Shown here piece after piece: positions 1-6,331 of a stretch of 34,484 bases of DNA; positions within the stretch are counted from its first letter, which is position 1; each line of letters begins with the position of its first letter. This stretch comes from Ignavibacteria bacterium RIFOXYC2_FULL_35_21 (GTDB taxonomy: Bacteria > Bacteroidota > Ignavibacteria > Kapaibacteriales > UBA2268), in assembly GCA_001804705.1 (NCBI GenBank), contig MHAY01000063.1, forward strand, positions 1-34,484, given 5' to 3'. The position numbers were made by a program, and so were the translations under genes. Under the pieces are notes generated by a model that was not told the DNA's origin, made no database searches, and was given only the letters and a program-made list of their open reading frames with translations.

Positions 1-101
1 ATCCTGATGAACTACCATTTTGATTTTTCCGGTTTTTTTTATAATTTTATTTGGTCACATGACACTATGTGCCAAATGGCATTATTCACAATTCATCAAA
101 T

Positions 102-1199
102 TTATTGCATATAAAAATGAATCAACTGCTCATCTTTATTTTTAAATTTCAATTTACTTTCGGTTTCATCGGGTAACTTCTGATTGAATTTTTGGAATGC
201 ATTGTTCATAAAATCAATCACTTTTGAATCACTTATTTTTACATCTTTACCGAAAGTAATGGCATCGGTAATATAAGAGTGAATCAGAAATTTGTATTGC
301 TTTTTGAAAAGGTCAGGATTGCAGAAAATATCCGTACCTAACACAGTATCTCCCGTGCAGGCTATGAATCCGACTACATTGGAAGAATTATCAAATTGAT
401 TTTCAAAAAATTTCATGTATTCATCATTGGCTTTTGTGAATTCTTCCGAATTTTCCAAAGCTGTATATGTCGAAGTTGTACTGCCTGCCTTATTTTGAGC
501 TGTTATTTCATCTACTTTTGACCATACTTTACTTTGATTAGCATCATTCTGAACAGTGCTTCTGACAGCATTGGAAACTACGTTATAGTATCCTTTGAAT
601 TCATGTGTACTGTCATCACCAACCCGCCAACGCCCTTTTTCAACACAGAAAACACTAAGGTCAATTTCTTTACTACCGGGAAGAATTAGCACATCCTTAC
701 CTACTATCCGGTCTTGCTTGCCTCCTTTAACAACGTCGCCTGCCATAAGAAAAATAGTGTCCTGCGAAAGGTTTTCAATCACCAATGTATTAACCTGTCC
801 TGATGAACTTAAATTATAATTTTGTATTTGAACTTGCTGATAAATATTTCCGGTGTCTTGTCTCACCAGAGGATTAATCCTTGCTTCAACTTCACGGTTA
901 GGACGGTTCATCATCTCACCTGGAACCAAATTAATTTCATTAGAATCCCTTGGGCGAATTTTCTCGCTTATTTTGACTTTACCATGTTCTAAAGCTTCTT
1001 TCAGGTTTAAATAATTTCCGGTTTTTGAATTTCTTTGTATGTACTGATACTCGGCAATTATGGGATATATTCTTAGGTTTTTATATGTGTAGTTCATTGT
1101 GTTTTTCAAATCGAGCTTTAATTCTTTTCCGTCCTGAGAAAAAGTTGATGAACCAACAAGGAACAATGTGAGAACAATTATCATTAAGTAGTTTTTCAT
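102..1199 (-). CDS. Secreted ARPP-1 (DUF6569-like) domain protein
   Basis: 365 residues. Residues 1-21 form a signal peptide (basic MKNY start, hydrophobic stretch, cut near STFSQ), so the protein is exported. The core at about residues 130-200 reads VNTLVIENLSQDTIFLMAGD followed by a KGGKQDR turn and a CVEKGRW segment. This is what I recognise as the ARPP-1 domain (associated with ARG and rhodanese-phosphatase proteins, DUF6569), whose biochemical role is not known to me. The C-terminal third is charged with no motif I recognise. It is the last gene on the minus strand at the left edge and no partner gene is visible beyond it. Bases 1-101 downstream show no gene or convincing terminator. Family call fairly sure; function unknown. 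Confidence 0.8.
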   Translation of the reverse strand: MKNYLMIIVLTLFLVGSSTFSQDGKELKLDLKNTMNYTYKNLRIYPIIAEYQYIQRNSKTGNYLNLKEALEHGKVKISEKIRPRDSNEINLVPGEMMNRPNREVEARINPLVRQDTGNIYQQVQIQNYNLSSSGQVNTLVIENLSQDTIFLMAGDVVKGGKQDRIVGKDVLILPGSKEIDLSVFCVEKGRWRVGDDSTHEFKGYYNVVSNAVRSTVQNDANQSKVWSKVDEITAQNKAGSTTSTYTALENSEEFTKANDEYMKFFENQFDNSSNVVGFIACTGDTVLGTDIFCNPDLFKKQYKFLIHSYITDAITFGKDVKISDSKVIDFMNNAFQKFNQKLPDETESKLKFKNKDEQLIHFYMQ

Positions 1200-1258
1200 A
1201 CGAAGCCCTTTATTAATTGAAAATACTCAATTACTATTAAATTAATTCAACGCTTCGT
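1200..1258 (-). promoter_or_regulatory. Nested inverted repeats just upstream of the ARPP-1 gene
   Basis: Two perfect 7-bp inverted repeats are nested directly upstream of the ATG. The outer pair is ACGAAGC (1200-1206) with GCTTCGT (1252-1258); the inner pair is TAATTGA (1214-1220) with TCAATTA (1227-1233). They could form a 5' leader hairpin or mark an operator. The flank (1259-1326) is simple AT-rich DNA. Inference only; the inner pair could be chance in AT-rich sequence. Confidence 0.3.
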
Positions 1259-1326
1259 ATAATATATTATTTTAAATTATTTAATTAGTCATTAGTCTCA
1301 ACTCAATTGTCATTAATTACTATTCA

Positions 1327-1494
1327 CTTTCGACTTTCGACTGTCAACTTTCGACTTCCGACTTTCGACTGTCAACTTTCGACTTTCGACTGTCAACTTT
1401 CGACTTCCGACTTCCGACTTTCGACTCTCAACTTTCGACTTCCGACTTCCGACTTTCGACTGTCAACTTTCCACTTTCGACTCTCAACTTTCGA
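1327..1494. repeat. 24-unit heptamer tandem array, consensus CTTTCGA
   Basis: Exactly 24 consecutive 7-bp units with no phase slip. CTTTCGA is the commonest unit; variants are CTTCCGA, CTGTCAA, CTCTCAA and one CTTTCCA. Variants recur in an ordered way (CTGTCAA or CTCTCAA is usually followed by CTTTCGA), suggesting amplification of multi-unit blocks. The array covers the 3' end of the pflX reading frame, whose last residues (RKLRVESGKLTVESRKSEVES-like tail, at most 20 shown here as RKLRVESGKLTVESRKSEVE) are array-encoded. Comparable heptamer arrays are known from cyanobacteria (STRR) and Bacteroidota. Confidence 0.9.
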
Positions 1495-1682
1495 CTATTA
1501 AAAGGTTCATTCAGGGTGAAATCCGGAAGGTAAAAATCACTGCTATCCAATTCCTGAATCCATCCGTTTTCAAATCCCAGTTTTTCCATTTCATCCACAA
1601 TAATATAATATTCTTCTTTAGATAATATTCGATTCAGATATGGATGATTGCTGACATTTATTGTTGGATTGTATTGAGACAT
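1428..1682 (-). pseudogene. C-terminal part of PflX-type radical SAM protein, cut off by an in-frame stop
   Basis: 84-residue frame starting MSQYNPT, with NHPYLNRILSKEEYY and LGFENGWIQE. This is the normal C-terminal end of PflX/COG1313 proteins (SLMSQY.P, P.LNR, GW.QE). It lies in exactly the same frame as the upstream piece (1713-2564). Reading through gives ...LRLIA-stop-EITNEVHLSLMSQYNP..., so one TAA at 1713-1715 separates two otherwise continuous halves. The conserved part ends at about NEPF (near 1500); the last 20 or so residues are encoded by the CTTTCGA heptamer array. The ATG at 1682 is an internal Met codon and probably not a true start. I list it as a pseudogene fragment; readthrough or a sequencing error at the stop would restore a single gene. 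Confidence 0.75.
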
Positions 1683-1712
1683 TAATGATAAATGAACCTC
1701 GTTTGTTATTTC

Positions 1713-2564
1713 TTATGCAATCAATCTCAGAACATTTATACTGTTTTCAATATATCCCGGTAAAACAAGATGCCTGATAATCAAACCCGATATGGCTAAT
1801 CCATTTCCATCAATACTTAGAAAATCCCCTTTTTGCTTGTACATTTCCTTGATTGAATCTAGAGCAATCTCTCTATAATTTGATACATCAGAAAATTCTT
1901 TTGCAAGATTATTATCAGAATATTTGAAGTCCGGAAGATAAATGTCAATCATACCCTCGAGGGATTTAATTGTTTCAACCTTGTCAAAAGCATTAGTATT
2001 CATTACAAAAGTAGGCTTGTATCCTTCATCGGGAATTGTCTTAATTATCAGCTTCTTATGGGGCCTATGATGTGAAGGGGAGACGAAACCAACAGACTGA
2101 CAGCCATTTTCAAGGCATTTAATTATTTCAGAAATTATTTTTTCAATGTTATTAAATATTTTTTTATTACTATTTAATCCGTAACTCGTAATAATGTCAC
2201 CCTGAGCTAAGTCGAAGGGCCTCGATTCATTATTGGATTTGTGCTGACTAATTTGATAGTTTTGACAATAAATACATTGAAGATTACAACTCGAAAAAAA
2301 GACATTACAAATTCCATTTTCTCCCGATACAACCGGCTCTTCTCCTTTATGAACACAAATTGATGATATGTTGAATGAAGCATCACTTTTGCAGTATCCA
2401 AGTTTTTTTGAATACCTGTTTACTCCACATTCACGTGGGCATTGTTTGCAATTTCCAAGTTCATTTATAAAAAAGGGTATGGGGGACTGGGTTTGGGGTA
2501 TGGAAAATCCATCCCCCAATCCCCAACCCCTATTCCCCAAAATTTTTAATTCAGCACTCATCAT
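1713..2564 (-). CDS. PflX-type radical SAM protein (COG1313-like), truncated by nonsense codon
   Basis: 283 residues. An N-terminal Cys cluster (CKQCPRECGVNR) is followed by EEPVVSGENG and the radical SAM motif CNLQCIYC (CxxxCxxC, 4Fe-4S ligands), then QNYQIS, DIYLPDFKY and IRHLVLPG. This order is typical of PflX, a homologue of the pyruvate formate-lyase activating enzyme with no settled substrate. It ends early at LRLIA; the missing C-terminus is the frame at 1428-1682. Three repeats mark the gene: a G/C-run block encodes residues about 9-30, a composite repeat encodes the RPFDLAQGDI segment, and a heptamer array covers the far 3' end. The ATG lies 9 bases after the acylase stop, so it is probably co-transcribed. 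No later ATG precedes the first Cys cluster, hence this start. Whether the product is active is open. Confidence 0.75.
   Translation of the reverse strand: MMSAELKILGNRGWGLGDGFSIPQTQSPIPFFINELGNCKQCPRECGVNRYSKKLGYCKSDASFNISSICVHKGEEPVVSGENGICNVFFSSCNLQCIYCQNYQISQHKSNNESRPFDLAQGDIITSYGLNSNKKIFNNIEKIISEIIKCLENGCQSVGFVSPSHHRPHKKLIIKTIPDEGYKPTFVMNTNAFDKVETIKSLEGMIDIYLPDFKYSDNNLAKEFSDVSNYREIALDSIKEMYKQKGDFLSIDGNGLAISGLIIRHLVLPGYIENSINVLRLIA
2172..2221 (-). repeat. Composite palindrome-heptamer repeat inside pflX
   Basis: Read on the minus strand: CCCTTCGAC-TT-AGCTCAGGG, then TGACATTATT, then degenerate heptamers ATTACGA/GTTACGG/ATTAAAT. It encodes RPFDLAQGDIITSYGLN in frame. A second copy at 11943-11990 in the 2-oxoglutarate dehydrogenase gene matches at 41 of 48 aligned positions (counted by hand) and is read in the same frame (RPFDKAQGDIILNYELN). 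Confidence 0.85.
2475..2538. repeat. Back-to-back G-run / C-run block (G-quadruplex motifs on both strands)
   Basis: On the plus strand, bases 2475-2498 read G3-TAT-G5-ACT-G3-TTT-G4, and 2513-2538 read C5-AAT-C4-AA-C4-TATT-C4. Each half therefore meets the G3+N1-7 quadruplex pattern, one on each strand. The minus-strand (mRNA-sense) G-runs fall within about the first 18 codons of pflX. The two halves are also imperfectly complementary. Very unusual in this AT-rich sequence. Similar CCCCAATCCCCAACCCC strings occur as dispersed repeats in other bacteria (from memory). Confidence 0.85.
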
Positions 2565-2573
2565 TCAACATTT

Positions 2574-5174
2574 TCAACGTTGAGTAGGTTCAAAAAAAGT
2601 TCTCAGTTTAAACGAACTACCAGGTTCTTTTGAAACAGGCAATGCAATATACCCGCCATTAAGCCATAATTGTACCTGGTTACTGTAATAGTCGCTGAAT
2701 GGGTCCCCGGAAATGCCTCCCGCTATTGAAGTATATACCACCGTATCACCCATATCCGCTATAAACCTCATGCTTGGCCCCGACACAATTTTATATGGTT
2801 CACTTAAGTTCCATTCCATGGCATTAATTGTCGTATTGCTTCCGCCAGATTCAAAAGGCTCCAAATTGCTCGCACTCTTTATCAGATTGTTAAATGAAAG
2901 TATGTGTTTTAATTCGATTTTATTATTTGTCCCATATTTCCACAAATTAATATCCTCATTACCATACATGTTTTTCAAATCCTCAACTGCTTCCTTGAAA
3001 CTCTTTTGAATAATATAATCCTTTTCTTCATAATCTGAAGTTCTGACGTTATCAAACCAGCTTGAAGATACCGTATCGGCAACAAGTTCCATGATTCTTC
3101 CTGGTGGCAGGTTCGATACTGAAATGAATTGATTAAATAAATTTTCTCCAAGCTCATCTTCAAACGTATTCTTAATGAGTCTGATTAGAAATTGTGAAAA
3201 GAGCATAGGAGAAGCTGTGTGCTGCGACATTAAACAATCCCATTTTTTGAGTTTTCTGAGGGCTTGTCTTTGTAACTCGTTCAACCTTTCGGGTTGTTTT
3301 TGTATTGATGGTATGGTGCAATCTAATAATTCTTTCGCAAATGACGAATATACGTCCAACTGCATGATTTCAGCTTCCCTTGAATTATACTCATCATATA
3401 AATTCAACAAATTATTAATTCTCTGCATCCTTGATGAATTTTCCCAATAGCATGATATATAATTTGGCTCATATCTCCATAATTTATTATTAGCAGCTGA
3501 GACAAAACGTTTTGGCGGGTTGTAAAGAGTTGGAAGGTCATTCAATTTTTTATAGCCTAGCCAGTTATAGCCGCGTATCCATCCCGGATTTGGAATCTGA
3601 GGCTTACATTCTTTGTCCCTTATCGGAATCGCCCCTGTTGCTGATAATCCTATGTTACCGGACTTGTCGGCATAAATAAAATTTACAGAAGGAATTCCCC
3701 AGGAATTTATTGCGTCTCTGAATTGGAACCAGTTTTTTGCCCTAGTGAGTTTGTATAAAGCATCAAACTCGTATGATGTTTTATTTCCCAACCAATTAAA
3801 AGTGATGCAATATTTTTTTATAAAATTTTGTTTAAAATTATCTTTTTTATCATTAATAATATTATAATGATTTTTTATATTGTTTAATTCGTTCAGAACT
3901 GCAGAGCGTTGTGAGTATTTTCTATAATAAACATAATTTTCAGAATCTTTTATTTTTACAGTATCTTTTACATAATTAAAACGAATTCGCTGGCCATTTG
4001 GAGTGAAATAATAATTAGTATCTGCATCAATTTTTTCAATAAAGAAGTCGCAGTCATCAAGATTCATGTTTGAATAGCCCCATGAAATGTTATTGTTCCT
4101 TCCTGAAAAAATAAAAGGAATGCCTGGTATAGTTAGTCCGATTACATTTATTGTAGGACATGTGGCATGAATTTGATACCATTGAGAAGGTAAGCCTAAT
4201 GGCATATGGGAGTCATTAGCAAGTATTGCAGGTGATTTGGTTTTCTTTGCTTTTTTAATAGCCCAAATATTACTTCCTTTAGAGTTTCCATCCATCCCAA
4301 TACTCATCCTTATAGCATTTAATTCTTGACCGGTATGAACAAGAAGATTCAATTTTTGTCTATCTTTTTTAATTGTTTTAAATGTAGAGACAGGCCTAAG
4401 GCCTGTCTCTACAATATTTAGTTTTTTCTCTAAAAATGATTCTGTTCCAACATTAAAATTAGTATCCTGAATTTGTTGCTTTTTCTTAACTGTTATTGCA
4501 GGGTATGATGAATCGAGAATACAGGGTGCTTGTGCCGGATAAGATGGTAATAACTCCAAAGCTCTTATAGGCCCGAGCCTTTCAGCAATTGCTCCATTCG
4601 TTATATCAGCCCAAAAACTAACACTCAATTCAAGAGCTATTAGCCTCTGAATAATTATACAATCTATAGGACTCCAATTATCAGGTGTGTAATCAAGTAC
4701 ACAAAATTCGTAAGGTAATTTTTTCTTGTTTTGTGCAATGAAATAATTAATTCCATTAGAGTAAGAATTCAACAATTCAAGTGTTGTCTTATTTATTCTT
4801 TTATTAATCTCATGAGCAGTTTTTTCAATTTCAATTGCTCTCATAAATATATCTACACTTAAGGAGGTTTTCCCGAAGATTTCCGATAGTCTGCCTTTAC
4901 CTAACCGTCTTAAATAATCCATCTGCCAAAGCCTGTCCTGTGCATGTGCATATCCAATAGCAAAAAATAAATCTTTTTCGTTATTTGCTATAATATGAGG
5001 AATTCCGTATAAATTTCTATAGATTTTCACTTGGGAATTGATTTGGCCAGTTTTATTCTCCTCATAATCATCAGGCAGGGACACATTGGCAATGTGTTTG
5101 AGAAATAAAAAAACAGATATAATAAGTATTAAAGATGATATAATTATAGCAGCAAATTTTTTAAAAAATTCCAT
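2574..5174 (-). CDS. Penicillin acylase family Ntn hydrolase (penicillin amidase-like)
   Basis: 867 residues from the ATG at 5174, with an N-terminal hydrophobic segment (about residues 5-26) indicating export or membrane anchoring. The alpha-chain region shows VKIYRNLYGIPHI, YAHAQDRLWQMDYLRRLGKGRLSE (in two parts: AHAQDRLWQMD, RLGKGRLSE). The nucleophile is Ser301 in GSNIWAI (codon 4272-4274), which after autocleavage becomes the beta-chain N-terminus; HMPLGLPSQWYQIH and SWGYSNMNLDDCDFF follow, as in the family. Substrate unknown; members cleave amide bonds of beta-lactams, acyl-homoserine lactones or other amides. A longer start at 5198 would overlap the epimerase gene; 5174 lies just past the epimerase stop, so I prefer it. 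A 31-bp palindrome (4383-4413) encodes residues about 254-264, in the spacer normally removed between alpha and beta chains. Confidence 0.88.
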   Translation of the reverse strand: MEFFKKFAAIIISSLILIISVFLFLKHIANVSLPDDYEENKTGQINSQVKIYRNLYGIPHIIANNEKDLFFAIGYAHAQDRLWQMDYLRRLGKGRLSEIFGKTSLSVDIFMRAIEIEKTAHEINKRINKTTLELLNSYSNGINYFIAQNKKKLPYEFCVLDYTPDNWSPIDCIIIQRLIALELSVSFWADITNGAIAERLGPIRALELLPSYPAQAPCILDSSYPAITVKKKQQIQDTNFNVGTESFLEKKLNIVETGLRPVSTFKTIKKDRQKLNLLVHTGQELNAIRMSIGMDGNSKGSNIWAIKKAKKTKSPAILANDSHMPLGLPSQWYQIHATCPTINVIGLTIPGIPFIFSGRNNNISWGYSNMNLDDCDFFIEKIDADTNYYFTPNGQRIRFNYVKDTVKIKDSENYVYYRKYSQRSAVLNELNNIKNHYNIINDKKDNFKQNFIKKYCITFNWLGNKTSYEFDALYKLTRAKNWFQFRDAINSWGIPSVNFIYADKSGNIGLSATGAIPIRDKECKPQIPNPGWIRGYNWLGYKKLNDLPTLYNPPKRFVSAANNKLWRYEPNYISCYWENSSRMQRINNLLNLYDEYNSREAEIMQLDVYSSFAKELLDCTIPSIQKQPERLNELQRQALRKLKKWDCLMSQHTASPMLFSQFLIRLIKNTFEDELGENLFNQFISVSNLPPGRIMELVADTVSSSWFDNVRTSDYEEKDYIIQKSFKEAVEDLKNMYGNEDINLWKYGTNNKIELKHILSFNNLIKSASNLEPFESGGSNTTINAMEWNLSEPYKIVSGPSMRFIADMGDTVVYTSIAGGISGDPFSDYYSNQVQLWLNGGYIALPVSKEPGSSFKLRTFFEPTQR
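4383..4413. repeat. Perfect palindrome TGTAGAGACAGGCCT-A-AGGCCTGTCTCTACA within the acylase gene
   Basis: Fifteen-base arms (TGTAGAGACAGGCCT and its exact reverse complement) around a single central A at 4398. Translated in frame on the minus strand it gives VETGLRPVST. Its ends (TGTAG-R-G-R-CAG) match the palindromes at 17454-17521, so these appear to be one family with a variable core. Confidence 0.9.
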
Positions 5175-5175
5175 T

Positions 5176-6162
5176 CTACAACCATTCGTTATTGACATAC
5201 CATCTAATTGTGTCCAGTACGGCTTCTTCAGGGCTGAATTTCGTACTAAAATTAAAATCTTTTTTTGCGTTTTCTACTGAACATACCCAATATTTCTGTA
5301 TAAAGTCCCTGCCTTTGTCAAGATTGAATGGATGGGGTTTTCCAGCAATTTTTCTGATTTGCTCAAATGTAAATGCTGCAGAAAGAACAAAAAAGTGAGG
5401 GAAGCGGATATTAAATGTAAAATTTCTGTTTAACTCCTTTTTTGCAAGAGTCATTATTTCATTCCATGAGACAGGTTTTTCATCGGCAACGTAGTAAATT
5501 TTACCAATTGTATTCTCCGAAACCGCTGCACTGAATGTCGCTTCAGCAAGGTCACTTGCATGAATTAAATTCAGATATTTTGGTTTCATTCCAATCAACA
5601 CGACTATACGTTTTTTTATTGATTTAAAAAGTGTAAATATTGCCGTATCACGCGGCCCAACAACTGCCGAGGGCCTTAGAATAGTAACCGGGAAAAATTT
5701 GCCATACTCCAGCACTGAGTCTTCGGCTTCTTTTTTGCTTTTTGCATAAGTTGTTAATGGTGATGGAGTATTTGATTCGTTAACGGGTAGGGATAGTGAT
5801 TTTGCTGGGCCGCCAACACTTTGACTGCTAATAAAGACAAATCTTTTTAGGTTAGGAGAATGTTCTAAAGCAGATTTGAGCAGGTTGATTGTGCCATCAC
5901 GATTGACACGAAAGAAATCCTCAGGTTTATTTGCCATGATTGTGCCACCGCAATGGATAATGTAATCTACATCTTTGAGTGCTTGTGATAAAGAATTGGA
6001 ATCGAATAGGGAGTATTTAACCAAATCAAATGGTTTATCTCTTAGCCATTGGATATTACTATGCTCTCTAAAACCGCAGCGAACCTGAAAGCCATGGCTG
6101 AATAATACGTCGGCTATATGGCTTCCAATGAATCCTGTTGCACCTGTTACAAAAGCAATCAT
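5176..6162 (-). CDS. NAD(P)-dependent epimerase/dehydratase (extended SDR family)
   Basis: 328 residues. The Rossmann nucleotide-binding motif GATGFIGS is at residues 7-14. The family's VDYIIHCGG follows, then FISSQSVGG (catalytic Ser region) and the YxxxK pair in TTYAKSKKEAED, then LRPSAVVGPRD. The closest groups by eye are 3-beta-HSD-like and UDP-sugar epimerase-like reductases; the true substrate (nucleotide sugar, sterol-like or dihydroflavonol-like) cannot be read from the sequence. It heads the minus-strand group epimerase-acylase-pflX and is divergent from the sugar nucleotidyltransferase gene. That neighbour makes a nucleotide-sugar role attractive but unproven. Confidence 0.85.
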   Translation of the reverse strand: MIAFVTGATGFIGSHIADVLFSHGFQVRCGFREHSNIQWLRDKPFDLVKYSLFDSNSLSQALKDVDYIIHCGGTIMANKPEDFFRVNRDGTINLLKSALEHSPNLKRFVFISSQSVGGPAKSLSLPVNESNTPSPLTTYAKSKKEAEDSVLEYGKFFPVTILRPSAVVGPRDTAIFTLFKSIKKRIVVLIGMKPKYLNLIHASDLAEATFSAAVSENTIGKIYYVADEKPVSWNEIMTLAKKELNRNFTFNIRFPHFFVLSAAFTFEQIRKIAGKPHPFNLDKGRDFIQKYWVCSVENAKKDFNFSTKFSPEEAVLDTIRWYVNNEWL

Positions 6163-6163
6163 A

Positions 6164-6182
6164 TAATAATTATGAATTATTA
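6164..6182. promoter_or_regulatory. Inverted repeat in the divergent intergenic region
   Basis: TAATAATT-ATG-AATTATTA, a perfect 8-bp inverted repeat, immediately upstream of the epimerase ATG. The 169-base divergent region (6163-6331) must hold promoters for both the epimerase and the nucleotidyltransferase genes. I could not assign -7/-33 boxes with confidence. AT-only symmetry of this kind may be chance. Confidence 0.25.
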
Positions 6183-6331
6183 GTACTAATTTTTATAAAA
6201 CTGTAATAAAAAAGTTATGCAAGATATTAAAATCCAAATAAAAGGGAGTAAAAAAAGGTTTGAATTAAGTTTATAAAATCAATAAATTGCAACTCACATA
6301 TTTCAATATATAATATCTATATACGGATAAA

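Noticed and set aside
1327-1494. Possible CRISPR array
   Set aside because: Units are 7 bp in direct contact with no spacers; a tandem array, not CRISPR.
1307-1501. Plus-strand frame of 64 residues over the heptamer array
   Set aside because: It is a low-complexity translation of the CTTTCGA repeat (repeating LSTFDCQ-like strings) and overlaps the pflX 3' end; not a gene.
1713-1715. Reassigned TAA codon as an explanation for the split pflX
   Set aside because: Many other genes in the window (for example the T9SS protein, res, the YtxH gene) end with TAA at family-typical lengths.
5175-5198. Upstream start for the acylase at 5198
   Set aside because: It overlaps the epimerase 3' end and adds eight residues before an otherwise proper membrane/signal segment starting at 5174.
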